A DNA stretch of 64,000 nucleotides, taken from NCBI RefSeq assembly GCF_030408435.1, contig NZ_CP047046.1, positions 2,462,572 through 2,526,571 on the forward strand, written 5' to 3'. The notes beneath the pieces were generated by a model. That model did no database searches. It had not been told where the DNA came from and was given only the letters and a program-made list of their open reading frames with translations. How positions within the stretch are numbered: position 1 is the stretch's first letter; each line of letters opens with the position of its first letter. Below, in pieces: positions 52,484 to 61,643 of this stretch. The position numbers and the translations under genes are program-made. The DNA comes from Corynebacterium auriscanis (GTDB lineage Bacteria > Actinomycetota > Actinomycetes > Mycobacteriales > Mycobacteriaceae).

Positions 52484-53458
52484 ATGTCATTGAGCCGTAC
52501 TGATTCCATCGTCGCTGTCATCGTGACCCACAACCGGGTCGAGCTGTTGGAAGCCTCCTTGAAAATGGTCGCTGGGCAGCGCGCGTTGCCTGCTGGGGGC
52601 AATGATGGGGAGCAGCGGGGGGCGTCGGGAAGAGAAGAAAACCCCCGCACGCCGCAGCTCCAGCACATTGTGGTTGTAGATAACGGCGCCGATCAACGGG
52701 TGAAAGCGCTGGTCGAGGACGTGTGCGGCGAGCGCGGAGTGTACCTGCCGTCGCACACGAACTTAGGCGGCGCAGGTGGTTTCGCATACGGGTTTTTGAC
52801 CGCCCTGGCGCTGGGCGCGGATGCAATCTGGTGCGCCGACGACGATGGCCGCCCCGCCGATCCCCACGTCCTGGCCACTCTTCAGCAGGTGGCGGAGCGT
52901 GAGGGGCTGGATGAAATCTCGCCGGTCGTATGCAACATTGACGATCCGGGCCGCTTGGCGTTTCCACTGCGTCAGGGTTTGGTGTGGCGACGCCGCCTCG
53001 ATGAACTCGAAGGCGATTTCCTGCCAGGGATCGCGAGCTTGTTCAACGGCGCGCTGATTAGTGCCACCGCGATGGAAGTCATCGGCGTGCCGGACTATCG
53101 CCTGTTTATTCGTGGTGACGAGGTGGAGTACCACCGGCGCTTAGTGCGATCCGGGTTGAAGTTCGGCACCTGTTTACGCACGTCGTATGTGCATCCGGAT
53201 GGGTCTGAGGAGTTCAAACCGATCCTGGGCGGGAAGATGCATACGCAGTACCCGGATAACGAGTTCAAGCGGTTCTTTACCTATCGCAACCGTGGGTACG
53301 TGATGAGCCAGCCGGGGATGCGCAAGCTGCTGCCGCAGGAGTATGCGCGATTTGCGTGGTTCTTCCTGGTGCAGAAGCGGGATGTGAAGGGCTTCCGCGA
53401 GTGGTTGAAGCTGCACGCGATGGGACGGAGGGAGCAGTTCCGGCGGCCGGGGAAGTAG
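52484..53458 (+). CDS. glfT1: Galactofuranosyltransferase GlfT1
   Basis: GlfT1 adds the first two galactofuranose residues to the lipid-linked linker unit of arabinogalactan (counterpart of Rv3782). GT2-family features: VAVIVTHNR, LGGAGGFAYGF, WCADDDGRPAD (acidic metal-binding triplet), EVEYHRRL and a Trp/Arg-rich C-terminus. 324 residues. A Gly/Asn/Arg-rich insert (about 52580-52660) sits between the first strand and the second, where relatives have a short loop. The -10-like CACACT lies 7 nt before the ATG at 52484; the in-frame start at 52382 is less likely. Confidence 0.92.
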   Translation: MSLSRTDSIVAVIVTHNRVELLEASLKMVAGQRALPAGGNDGEQRGASGREENPRTPQLQHIVVVDNGADQRVKALVEDVCGERGVYLPSHTNLGGAGGFAYGFLTALALGADAIWCADDDGRPADPHVLATLQQVAEREGLDEISPVVCNIDDPGRLAFPLRQGLVWRRRLDELEGDFLPGIASLFNGALISATAMEVIGVPDYRLFIRGDEVEYHRRLVRSGLKFGTCLRTSYVHPDGSEEFKPILGGKMHTQYPDNEFKRFFTYRNRGYVMSQPGMRKLLPQEYARFAWFFLVQKRDVKGFREWLKLHAMGRREQFRRPGK

Positions 53459-53565
53459 CGGGGCGCCAAGCGCAGGGGCGCCAAAAACGACCCGGCGAAG
53501 CAACAGATCCAACAACAGGGGCAGGACGTTGCAGGCCCCTGAAGTGGTGGGAAGAAGTGGCTGAG

Positions 53566-54054
53566 CTAAACCGCTGGTCGCTCGCCCGTGACCTCGTCCA
53601 TTTCTTCCTCACGCACGCGGAAAATAATAAAGCGCTGGATGAGGAAATTCAGGATCGTGGCCGCACCCTGGGCGATGACGAAACTGAATACGCGCACCCA
53701 GAATTCGTTGAGGTCAAAGCCCTCCAACCACGGGATGCCAACCTTGTACAGGCCGATCTGCACCAGGTACGTCAACCCATAAGTGATCATGGTGATCACA
53801 AAGCGCCGCTTTGATGGGGCGGCATTGAAGGTCCACCGGCGGTTAATGAGGTACGCAGTGAGCGTGCCGAGGATGAAGCCAATGGTCTTCGAGAGGTTAT
53901 CGGACATCCCGAATGCGAAGCGGAAAAACAGGGTAGATCCCAGGTCCACAATCGCAGAAAATCCACCGACCAAGATGAAGCGGAACAGGGAGGATTCCCA
54001 GATTTTCTGGGTAGCGAGACTCTTCCGCTCAGCCGCGGTGAGGTTATCTGCCAT
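53566..54054 (-). CDS. GtrA-family membrane protein 1
   Basis: A small membrane protein (162 residues, four helices) of the GtrA family; the closest role is that of Rv3789, implicated in decaprenyl-phospho-arabinose handling in mycobacteria. It shows RFILVGGFSAIVDLG, TIGFILGTLTAYLINRRWTF and ATILNFLIQRFIIFR. It is the second gene of a two-gene unit, 5 nt after the other GtrA gene. The start ATG follows AGGCC. Confidence 0.9.
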   Translation of the reverse strand: MADNLTAAERKSLATQKIWESSLFRFILVGGFSAIVDLGSTLFFRFAFGMSDNLSKTIGFILGTLTAYLINRRWTFNAAPSKRRFVITMITYGLTYLVQIGLYKVGIPWLEGFDLNEFWVRVFSFVIAQGAATILNFLIQRFIIFRVREEEMDEVTGERPAV

Positions 54055-54059
54055 TAGGC

Positions 54060-55004
54060 CTAGCCTTTCTGGTTGGTCTGAGGTTCCCGGTTGCTGGGCG
54101 TAGCGTTGCCACCGTGTGCTGGGGTTTCGTTTACTACTTTTCCGCCCGATGCGGCGCTATCGGTTGCGGCGCCGTCTGCCGCAGTCCCGGTCGTCCCAAC
54201 ACCGGTCGTCCCAGCACCAGTCGTCCCAGCATCGGTCGTGTCAGCATCGGTCGTCCCAGCCCCGCCCGATGCAGCCCCGCCCGATGCAGCCCCATGTAAT
54301 AAGGTTCCGTCAGTGACCCGAGGTTCTATGGTGCGGACGATCTTCTCCGGTTCGCTCTTATTGGAGCCACGGAACGTCCAAAGCTTGTTGAAGAGGAAGT
54401 TCGCAGGCACAGCAACCATCACGCCGATGAAGTTGCCCCAATACGAAGGAGTTCGCAATCCCGATGAGGAATCGAAGATGTCGCGCGGCAGCGCCAAGGG
54501 AGACTCCACGTTAATCACCAAGGTGGCTACCGCCAGCGTGATCAACAGGCCGAAAACACCCACCGCCATGAATTGCGGCAACTGCTTCCACCACGCACGT
54601 TTCTTCGCGTCCTTGAACGTCCAGCGCCGGTTCAGCATGAAGTTCCAAATGTTGGCAATCACGAACGCAATCACACTAAACACGTGGTACCAGCGCATGT
54701 GGAACTGCGAACCCAGCAGGTTTACAAACGGATCCTCCACCCCGATGTGCCACGCCCCATCGAACAGCTTGCGTGCCACCACAAACACTGCCTGGTTGAC
54801 GACAAACCCGCTGGCGCCCACGATGCCGAATTGCAAGAATTGGCCAAACAGTTTGCGCTTGCCCCCGCGCGCAGGTTCGGCGGTACCGGTCTGCGCCGTG
54901 GTTCCATGTTCGGCCCCGCTGATCTGCGTTGCGGTCGCGGCAGCATCTTTTTTCATTCCGACGCCACGCTCCTCCACGTTCGCGTCCTCAGTAGTCGGTC
55001 GCAC
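54060..55004 (-). CDS. GtrA-family membrane protein 2, with long tail
   Basis: A second GtrA protein: QFGIVGASGFVVNQAVFV, NIWNFMLNRRWTF and NFLFNKLWTFRGS are the family signatures, with four helices in the middle. It has a 50-residue hydrophilic N-terminus and an Ala/Gly/Thr-rich C-terminal tail of about 75 residues made of short repeats such as TTDAGTTGAGTTG. Start GTG with GAAGGAAAACA upstream. Tandem GtrA genes of this kind may transport or present different lipid-linked sugars. Confidence 0.9.
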   Translation of the reverse strand: MRPTTEDANVEERGVGMKKDAAATATQISGAEHGTTAQTGTAEPARGGKRKLFGQFLQFGIVGASGFVVNQAVFVVARKLFDGAWHIGVEDPFVNLLGSQFHMRWYHVFSVIAFVIANIWNFMLNRRWTFKDAKKRAWWKQLPQFMAVGVFGLLITLAVATLVINVESPLALPRDIFDSSSGLRTPSYWGNFIGVMVAVPANFLFNKLWTFRGSNKSEPEKIVRTIEPRVTDGTLLHGAASGGAASGGAGTTDADTTDAGTTGAGTTGVGTTGTAADGAATDSAASGGKVVNETPAHGGNATPSNREPQTNQKG

Positions 55005-55164
55005 TGTTTTCCTTCGCCGGGCTGGGGTTTAGTAATCGAAGTTGGTCGACTGACTAGATTACGCCGGCGCGGTCAGAATCAATAACGGACGCGCCCCAGA
55101 TTCGAAGAATCGAGTCCTCTAGCTGGGGAATGTTGGATTGAGGCCCACTAATCCAACACGGTTT

Positions 55165-55188
55165 TGTCACAGTTGAGGAAGAGTGACA
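55165..55188. promoter_or_regulatory. Inverted repeat TGTCAC-N12-GTGACA
   Basis: Between the 55201 gene 3' end and the gtrA unit promoter. It may be an operator or a weak terminator hairpin on the minus strand. Confidence 0.3.
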
Positions 55189-55200
55189 GATTCGGGCTTT

Positions 55201-56628
55201 TTAGCGCTGCAGAATGTAGCGGTACATTTCCAACCGCTCCACGATAGAGCGCCGTGGCACCAAAAGTGCACAGGCCTCATTCGGATCAGCCTCGCCGTTT
55301 ATCGCACTGTCGGCTGAAGCAGTCGGGCCCCACGAATCCGCGCCCGCCGTGGCCAGGATCTTGATCGTGGGGCGCGCCAACGATTGGATTTCAACGTCCG
55401 AGAGATACCCCCGCTCCCCGTAAGCGGACTCCTCCTTGCCGCTAGCTCTGACCGCGTAAATATCTGCCGAACCGCGCGTCCCCGCAGTCGTGGACTCCGC
55501 CTTCCCACGAGCCTTCGCAGTCGTGGACTCCGCCTGCCCGCGCGCCTTCGCAGTCTTGGACTCCGCCTTTCGGTACGCCTTCGCAGTCTTAGGCTCCGCC
55601 TTCCCACGCTCCTTCGCACGCGCTAGCGCTATCATGAACGACTCACTAGTTTCCGCCACAACGTCTTCGGAGCCCAACGTCGACAGCGCTATGATCCGCG
55701 CCCAAGCCGCGGCCCGGGCCTTCGGGGATTTCTCCACAGGCAGATCCGCAAGGTATTCCGCCACCTGCTCATCCACGATCGCCGGGCGATCCAAATCCAG
55801 TGCCTGTAGAAGCGGAATAAACTGGAACAACTGATACTTCTTAAGCAACTGCGCCAATTCGGGCTTGAGGTTCGCCAGCACGTTTTCCACCGGATCTTCA
55901 CCGGCTAACTCCACATTCACGCACTCGATGTCCACGTCCTTCGCGGGGTAGCCCACTTGTTCGGTGGACACTGGGGCGAGTTCCACCCCCTCGGCCTCCT
56001 CATCGGGTATAAAGTCCGCCCCCAACAGCAGCGCGTCGGGGTGGTCCGAGGTGGCGTCGGAATCAAAAAAGCCCGCGTAGCTGGGCCATTCGTCAACCGA
56101 TTCCCCGGCAGCAGGAATGGGCACGCCCCGGGGCACGGAGCTGGCCACGGTGAACGTGAATGCGGCATCCCCGACCTTCAAAACCGCACCCGATCCGACC
56201 GCGAGGGCTTCCCCGATCTCCGTGCCAGGGGAATGCGCCGTGCGGGAGTACACTCGCAACACCCCATCCCGGCGCGCCCGCAACGACCAGTTGGTGACCA
56301 AAGGCTTGGTGGGCACCAGGGCATCCACGGTGGAGGGCCATTGGAAGCTCACCAAGATGGCTTCGGCCAGCTCGGCCACACTGGCAGTGCTGGTCACGCT
56401 GATCAAACGCGAAAAATACCCCACCCCGCGCTGGGCGTATTCAACAACGGCCAACAGATTTTCCTCCGCGCCCCGGACGGCAGCCGAGACTGAGGATTGC
56501 GGCAGATGGGACGGCGCATCCGCGACCGTACGCACTCCCGGGAAGGCAACGATGCGCGCAGATTGAGCGGAAGAGCCGGCCGAAAACCGCCTATTCCCCT
56601 CTGCCCCATGCACATTCGTTGCAACCAT
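55201..56628 (-). CDS. Hypothetical protein with Lys/Ala repeat segment
   Basis: A 475-residue soluble protein of unknown function. The first half has an ordered look (LISVTSTASVAELAEAILVSFQW, WPSYAGFF) and the middle carries acidic strands; a segment at about 330-400 is low-complexity, with units like KAESTTAKARG encoded by near-identical 36-nt repeats (about 55495-55605). I cannot assign a family; resemblance to plasmid pRiA4b ORF-3-type domains is only faint. It follows the next upstream gene by 5 nt on the same strand, so they form an operon. Confidence 0.65.
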   Translation of the reverse strand: MVATNVHGAEGNRRFSAGSSAQSARIVAFPGVRTVADAPSHLPQSSVSAAVRGAEENLLAVVEYAQRGVGYFSRLISVTSTASVAELAEAILVSFQWPSTVDALVPTKPLVTNWSLRARRDGVLRVYSRTAHSPGTEIGEALAVGSGAVLKVGDAAFTFTVASSVPRGVPIPAAGESVDEWPSYAGFFDSDATSDHPDALLLGADFIPDEEAEGVELAPVSTEQVGYPAKDVDIECVNVELAGEDPVENVLANLKPELAQLLKKYQLFQFIPLLQALDLDRPAIVDEQVAEYLADLPVEKSPKARAAAWARIIALSTLGSEDVVAETSESFMIALARAKERGKAEPKTAKAYRKAESKTAKARGQAESTTAKARGKAESTTAGTRGSADIYAVRASGKEESAYGERGYLSDVEIQSLARPTIKILATAGADSWGPTASADSAINGEADPNEACALLVPRRSIVERLEMYRYILQR

Positions 56629-56633
56629 GGCAC

Positions 56634-57539
56634 TTAGCGTAATGGCGCGCCCTTGGGTTCGCTGTGCAACGGATTCGTCTGCCCCAGCCGACGCGCCCGC
56701 AGCTTATCGAACGCATTCCATAGGATCAGCCATTCGCGCAGGCCACGGGCGGTGGCGAGGGCATCCCGGACGACTGGGGGAAGCTCTGGGTTGGGGTCCT
56801 GGGTCGTGGCGGGTTGGGTCGGGGCGGGTTGGGTGGTGGCGGGCTGGGCGGTGGCAGGTTGGGCAGTGGCGGGTTGGGTGGCATCAGCATCAGCGACTGG
56901 AGTCTCGGCCGCATCCCCCTGCCCCGCCGCCGCGATGAACTCTGAGAGTTCAGGCACCTCACCCCAAGCCGGTTGGCGCTTGCCGGGCGACTCCTGCGCG
57001 AAATCCTTCCGCGCCTGCTCAAACTCTTGATGGGTTGCGGCCGTGGTGGCGTCGGTATCAATCAACAAAACATCCTGGCCCAGCAACTTCTGGAACGGCG
57101 CCCGCGGTGTGCCCGGCGCCAGCAGCACCGGAAAACGCAGCAGCGTGCGCAGCATCGCCAGAGGATCCTGGCGGTCCGCAATCCACTCCGCCTGCGCCGC
57201 AAAACCCGTGATCCCCTCCGGCGTGACCACCCAAGCACCCGAAAAATCGCCGCGCTGCACGGCCGGGTCGGTCTCCACCTGCCACACGGCCACGGTGGCG
57301 TGCGCGAGGTCCAACTGTCCTCCACCACTGGTTTCCTTTTCACCCGACGCCGCCACGACCATTATCGGGTCATACCTCGGCCCATTGGGCGCTGGTGCCT
57401 CCACTGATTCGGACTGCGTGTAGTCCGCGGCATCAGCGGTAGCCTCGGCGGAGGTGGCTGGAGTGTCAGTGGCTGGAGTGCCTGCCGTGTCAGTGGTTTC
57501 GGCCTTGGTTTCCCGTGAATCTGCCTGTTGTTGGGACAT
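56634..57539 (-). CDS. Hypothetical protein with QPAT-type repeats
   Basis: A 301-residue protein of unknown function, first gene of a two-gene unit. It begins MSQQQADSRETKAETTDTAG; a Thr/Ala-rich N-terminus precedes a folded-looking part (YDPIMVVAASGEKE, AVWQVETDPAVQRGDFSGAWVVTPEG, LRFPVLLAPGTPRAPFQKLLGQDVLL). A QPATAQPATTQ repeat stretch follows, then a helical tail. The start at 57539 is chosen from TACGAT 7 nt upstream; the frame extends to 57626. No signal peptide or membrane segment. Confidence 0.65.
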   Translation of the reverse strand: MSQQQADSRETKAETTDTAGTPATDTPATSAEATADAADYTQSESVEAPAPNGPRYDPIMVVAASGEKETSGGGQLDLAHATVAVWQVETDPAVQRGDFSGAWVVTPEGITGFAAQAEWIADRQDPLAMLRTLLRFPVLLAPGTPRAPFQKLLGQDVLLIDTDATTAATHQEFEQARKDFAQESPGKRQPAWGEVPELSEFIAAAGQGDAAETPVADADATQPATAQPATAQPATTQPAPTQPATTQDPNPELPPVVRDALATARGLREWLILWNAFDKLRARRLGQTNPLHSEPKGAPLR

Positions 57540-57546
57540 GCCTGCC

Positions 57547-57552
57547 ATCGTA
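57547..57552 (-). promoter_or_regulatory. Putative -10 box of the hypothetical operon
   Basis: TACGAT on the minus strand, 7 nt before the ATG at 57539. Confidence 0.4.
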
Positions 57553-57576
57553 GTCAGTGGGTCAGACAGAGTGACG

Positions 57577-57676
57577 GCCCGCAGGCTATCGTTGATTAAC
57601 ATTTCATACAGCACCTCAGGCAGCATCTTGTCGATACCAGGAAGCAGCGGGCCCGCAGACTATCGTTGATTGACAT
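57577..57676. repeat. Duplicated promoter segment
   Basis: A 26-nt piece at 57577-57602 returns with two changes at 57651-57676. Both contain CTATCGTTGATT; the right copy forms the -10 region and start of the next gene. Confidence 0.8.
57661..57666 (+). promoter_or_regulatory. Putative -10 box of the small hypothetical gene
   Basis: TATCGT, 8 nt before the ATG at 57675. Confidence 0.4.
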
Positions 57677-57968
57677 GGCGATCTTCGACATTTTCTCCAA
57701 GAAACAGCGCAGCCAGGAAGAACAAGACCAACGCGCCGAGCCCGTACAAGTGGGCGGGGTGGGACAGAACTCCTCGTACGAAGCCTCCCACCGCACTACC
57801 TTGCCGCTTAACGAATTCATGACCCGCCTGATGGCGCAGGAACTCCCAATTCTTGATAGCACCAGCCGCCAGCGCGTCAACGATATTCTGCGGGAATACA
57901 ACGGGCCGGAAATCACCAGCGTGGAGGAGCTTCCCGGGGAAATCCGCGACATTATGGAGCTGTACTAG
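57675..57968 (+). CDS. Small hypothetical protein
   Basis: A 97-residue soluble protein, MAIFDIFSKKQRSQEEQDQR at the start and YNGPEITSVEELPGEIRDIMELY at the end. The charged N-terminus with a short hydrophobic start and the helical C-terminus suggest a small regulatory or scaffold protein. Not recognised. It sits just upstream of dprE1, but its own leaderless start and the 120-nt gap suggest separate transcription. Confidence 0.6.
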   Translation: MAIFDIFSKKQRSQEEQDQRAEPVQVGGVGQNSSYEASHRTTLPLNEFMTRLMAQELPILDSTSRQRVNDILREYNGPEITSVEELPGEIRDIMELY

Positions 57969-58080
57969 CCCCCCCGATCAGCTGTACTGGGCCGCCGGGT
58001 CAGCTGTACTAGGCCTCCAGATCAGCTGTCCACGGGTTCGGGCCCCGGCTCGCCTCCCCCGCGATGTCCGGCCCGCCTAC

Positions 58081-58086
58081 TAAAGT
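58081..58086 (+). promoter_or_regulatory. Putative -10 box of dprE1
   Basis: TAAAGT, 7 nt before the ATG at 58094; the longer in-frame start at 58064 is less likely. Confidence 0.5.
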
Positions 58087-58093
58087 GGAAACC

Positions 58094-59506
58094 ATGACTT
58101 TGCAGACCAGCACGAAGACCCTCACCGGTTGGGGGCGCACCGCGCCTTCCACCGCGGAAGTTCTATCCACCCCGGATATCGACGTGATTGCCAAAGCGGT
58201 CGCGCAAGTCGCGGATTCAAACGCGGATAAGCCTTCCCACCTGCAACGTGGTGTGATCGCGCGTGGCATGGGCCGCAGCTATGGCGATCCCGCGATGAAC
58301 GGTGGCGGTCTTGTCATCGACATGCAGGCCCTCAATAAGATCCACAACATTGACCCAGACACAGCCGTGGTCGATGTCGATGCGGGCGTCACCCTAGACC
58401 AGTTGATGAAGGCCGCGCTGCCCTACGGCTTATGGGTTCCCGTGTTGCCAGGTACGCGCCAAGTGACGATCGGTGGTGCGATTGGGCCGGATATTCACGG
58501 CAAAAACCACCACTCCGCGGGTTCTTTCGGCAACCACGTAAAGTCCATGGAGCTGCTGGTTGCCGACGGTCGCGTGCTTCACCTCGAGCCCGAGGGCACC
58601 CCAGATGATCCCAATGGTGAGCTGTTCTGGGCCACCGTGGGCGGCATGGGCCTGACCGGCATCGTCCTGCGCGCGCAGATCAACATGACGCGCACAGAGA
58701 CCGCGTACTTCATCGCCGATGGCGATATGACCCACACGTTGGACGAGACCATCGAATTTCACTCCGATGGGTCCGAGCACAATTACACATACTCCTCCGC
58801 GTGGTTCGATGCGATTTCCCCTGCGCCGAAGCTCGGCCGTGCCGCGATTTCCCGCGGTTCCCTGGCCACGCTGGATCAGCTGAAGGAACTGTCCCCCAAG
58901 CTGGCGAAAAACCCCCTGAAGTTCAATGCACCGCAGTTGATGACGGTGCCGGACATCTTCCCGAACTTCACCATGAACAAACTGTCGATGGTTGCGATTG
59001 GCGAACTGTGGTGGTTGAAGTCCGGTGAATACCGCAACCAGGTGCAAAACCTCACCCAGTTCTACCAACCACTCGATTTGATCGGTGAATGGAACCGTGG
59101 CTACGGATCCAAGGGCTTCTTGCAGTACCAGTTCGTGGTTCCTACCGAGGCTGTGGAGCCGTTCAAACAGATCATCCGCGATATTCAAAAGTCGGGTCAC
59201 TACTCTGCACTGAACGTGTTCAAGCTGTTCGGCGAAGGAAACCGCGCGCCGCTGAGCTACCCGATGCCGGGTTGGAACGTGTGTGTGGACTTCCCCATTA
59301 AGCCGGGGTTGGGCAATTTCTTGGATGACTTGGACCGCCGCGTGATGGAATTCGGTGGCCGGTTGTACTTGGCAAAGGAATCCCGCACGTCCGCGGAGAA
59401 CTTCCACAAGATGTACCCGGGCCTGCCCGGTTGGTTGGAAACCCGTCGCAACATCGACCCCACCGGTGTGTTCGCCTCCGATATGTCGCGCCGCTTAGAG
59501 CTCTAG
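58094..59506 (+). CDS. dprE1: Decaprenylphosphoryl-beta-D-ribose oxidase DprE1
   Basis: A flavoprotein that with DprE2 epimerises decaprenyl-phosphoryl-ribose to the arabinose donor for arabinan. Motifs: [36 protein letters not shown] and WFDAIS near the substrate region. The Cys that benzothiazinones alkylate is present in [11 protein letters not shown] (Cys397 here, corresponding to Cys387 of M. tuberculosis by position from the C-terminus). 470 residues, close to the family length. The leaderless ATG at 58094 is favoured. It heads a unit with dprE2, 96 nt downstream. Confidence 0.95.
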   Translation: MTLQTSTKTLTGWGRTAPSTAEVLSTPDIDVIAKAVAQVADSNADKPSHLQRGVIARGMGRSYGDPAMNGGGLVIDMQALNKIHNIDPDTAVVDVDAGVTLDQLMKAALPYGLWVPVLPGTRQVTIGGAIGPDIHGKNHHSAGSFGNHVKSMELLVADGRVLHLEPEGTPDDPNGELFWATVGGMGLTGIVLRAQINMTRTETAYFIADGDMTHTLDETIEFHSDGSEHNYTYSSAWFDAISPAPKLGRAAISRGSLATLDQLKELSPKLAKNPLKFNAPQLMTVPDIFPNFTMNKLSMVAIGELWWLKSGEYRNQVQNLTQFYQPLDLIGEWNRGYGSKGFLQYQFVVPTEAVEPFKQIIRDIQKSGHYSALNVFKLFGEGNRAPLSYPMPGWNVCVDFPIKPGLGNFLDDLDRRVMEFGGRLYLAKESRTSAENFHKMYPGLPGWLETRRNIDPTGVFASDMSRRLEL

Positions 59507-59602
59507 GGCGCTGGGGCTCTTAGAGCTTTTTCGCACGCACGTATTCAATACTCGAATTTCTTTCGCACGCTCGTAATTAAATCTCAAAGGAGAACTTCAA
59601 CC

Positions 59603-60361
59603 ATGATCGACGCAGTGGGCAAACCCCAAAGCATCCTGCTACTCGGCGGCGCCTCGGATATGGGCCTAGCCGTTGTCGAGGAATTCCTCACCCGCGGTTC
59701 CGCCCGCGTCGTGCTCGCCGCCCGTGGTGGCGAAGACCTCGCCCAAGCTAAACAGCGCATGAACACCGCCGGCGCCTCCGAGGTCACCACGGTAGAGTTC
59801 GATGCCCTCGACTTCGACTCCCACCCCGCCGTGTTCGACAAGATCTGGGCCGATGGCGACATCGACATCGCCATCGTGGCATTCGGCCTGCTGGGTGATA
59901 ACGAGCAGCAGTGGCAGAACCAAAAGTTGGCTGTGCAGGCCGTGCAGGTCAACTACACCGGTGCCGTCAGCGTGGGCGTGCTGCTTGCCGAGCACATGAA
60001 GAAGCAAGGCCACGGCCAAATCGTGGCGTTCTCCTCCGTCGCGGGTGAGATGGTTCGCCGCTCCAACTTCGTCTACGGCTCCGCGAAGGCCGGGCTGGAT
60101 GGCTTCTACCGCATGCTGGGCGAGGCCCTTCGCGATACCGGCGTGCGAGTTCTGACCGTGCGGCCGGGTCAGGCCCGTACCAACATGACCAAGGATTTGG
60201 ACGACGCCCCGCTGACCGTGGACAAGGAAGTCGTCGCACGCGCGATTGCCAAAGGAGTGGACAACCGCAAGACGGTCATCTGGGTTCACCCACTATTCCG
60301 CCCGATCATGCTGGTACTCAAGCACCTGCCACTGCCGATCTTGCGCAAGCTGCCGATCTAA
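59603..60361 (+). CDS. dprE2: Decaprenylphosphoryl-2-keto-ribose reductase DprE2
   Basis: An SDR-family NADH-dependent reductase (252 residues) that completes the DprE1 reaction. Motifs: LLLGGASDMGLAV (cofactor site), FSSVAGEMVRRSNFVYGSAKAGLDGF with the catalytic Ser-Tyr-Lys set and VRPGQARTNM. AAAGGAG lies 10 nt before the ATG, so unlike dprE1 this start is classical. In M. tuberculosis and C. glutamicum aftA normally follows; here it does not. Confidence 0.94.
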   Translation: MIDAVGKPQSILLLGGASDMGLAVVEEFLTRGSARVVLAARGGEDLAQAKQRMNTAGASEVTTVEFDALDFDSHPAVFDKIWADGDIDIAIVAFGLLGDNEQQWQNQKLAVQAVQVNYTGAVSVGVLLAEHMKKQGHGQIVAFSSVAGEMVRRSNFVYGSAKAGLDGFYRMLGEALRDTGVRVLTVRPGQARTNMTKDLDDAPLTVDKEVVARAIAKGVDNRKTVIWVHPLFRPIMLVLKHLPLPILRKLPI

Positions 60362-60767
60362 CCCGCCCGCGCTGGCGCGGATTACCCGTTCGTATCGGGC
60401 TGGCGCGGATCCCCGAGCACGCGCAGCTCGGCCACGCGCAGCAACTCATCCAACCCGTACAATCATGCTGGCGCGGATCCCCAGGCACGCGCAGCTCGGC
60501 CACGCACAGTAGCTGATGCGCGCGGTGCCCAGTGCACACAACTTCTTAGCCCACTCACGCTGACCCGCAGTTTCTTTCCCAACTGCAGGTTTTCGCGACC
60601 TTGGGGGAAACTGTCCGGAACCGTATCAGAACTTCACTAGCGCCCCATAGGGTATTCGGAAAGTGCTGGACGGGGTGGCGTCGTAAAGAAAAGGCGACTT
60701 AATGTAGCCAAACGTTGTTCAACAGGACAACGACGAGCCGCACTCACGAAGAAAGGTTTTGAAAAGC
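60362..60767. other. Spacer with duplicated 45-nt block
   Basis: Two copies of GCTGGCGCGGATCCCC followed by CACGCGCAGCTCGGCCACGC at about 60400-60445 and 60469-60513. After these, an AT-richer part (60540-60760) leads to the secreted protein gene. No gene is seen. Confidence 0.6.
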
Positions 60768-61643
60768 ATGAAGATCCGTCACACTGTCGCCACCGCAGTA
60801 ATCGCGGGCCTGTCCGCCGCCAGCCTGACCGGGGTAGCCACCGCAGCTCCAACGCCGGCCCCGGCCGCGCAAAATGCGCCAGCCACCGCCGACGAACCGG
60901 CTGCAACGACCGATGCTGAAGAGCCAGGAAAGGAAGAGCCAGGAAAGACCGAGAAACCCGGCGAAACGAAGAAGCCCGGCGAGCCGAACGAGGTTGTGGG
61001 CTCCATCGCGGATTTGCTGGCGTACCTCCCCGGTTTGCTGCCAGGCGATAGTGAGGCGGCGGGCTCCGCTGAGGGTGCAGAGCTGCCCCAAGATCTCGAG
61101 CAGTTGGCGGGTTCGGCATCGGAGCTGCTGAGTTCGGGCAATACCACCACCACGACCGAGCCTTCCACGGGTGAGGGTGAGGCCGATGCTGGGGACGCGA
61201 CCGGACAAGCCGAGAAGCCCGATGCTGCGACGAGCACCGCTCCAAGTGAGGACGCGGATCAAGATTCTGCGCTAGGTACGGACGGCGCCGACAAGCCTGA
61301 AGGAGCTGAGCGCGCGGGTGCCCAAGGCGCAGCGAACGGCGGCGGCGCGGCAGGCGCGGCGAACGGCGAGGGCGTCGAGGATGCTGACAAGGTCACAGTT
61401 CCCGCAGCTGATACCAAGCCTGTCTCGGGGGACGCCAAGGCTGCCGCCGAACGCGTGATTGAGGAGCAGGAGACGAAGGCCGGGCACGACCTGGTAGAAG
61501 TGAACTTTGTGGATGATAAGACCGCTTTCATCTCCTTGGCCGAGTCCTTCGACCAGCAGGCAGATGCGGATGCTCTCAAGGAAATCGCGCAAGCACTGCA
61601 CGATAACGGCTTCACCGTCACCGCGGAGCGCAGCGCCAAGTAG
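60768..61643 (+). CDS. Secreted acidic hypothetical protein
   Basis: A 291-residue exported protein. Sec signal MKIRHTVATAVIAGLSAASL with cleavage ATA-AP; the middle is low-complexity, rich in Glu, Gly, Pro and Ala (EEPGKEEPGKTEKPGETKKP), without a known domain. The last 80 residues look folded (AAAERVIEEQETKAGHDLVE, DKTAFISLAESFDQQADADAL, GFTVTAERSAK). The ATG at 60768 is used because GAAAGG lies upstream; a TTG nine nucleotides earlier is the longest option. It is unrelated in function to the preceding dprE genes as far as I can see. Confidence 0.7.
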   Translation: MKIRHTVATAVIAGLSAASLTGVATAAPTPAPAAQNAPATADEPAATTDAEEPGKEEPGKTEKPGETKKPGEPNEVVGSIADLLAYLPGLLPGDSEAAGSAEGAELPQDLEQLAGSASELLSSGNTTTTTEPSTGEGEADAGDATGQAEKPDAATSTAPSEDADQDSALGTDGADKPEGAERAGAQGAANGGGAAGAANGEGVEDADKVTVPAADTKPVSGDAKAAAERVIEEQETKAGHDLVEVNFVDDKTAFISLAESFDQQADADALKEIAQALHDNGFTVTAERSAK

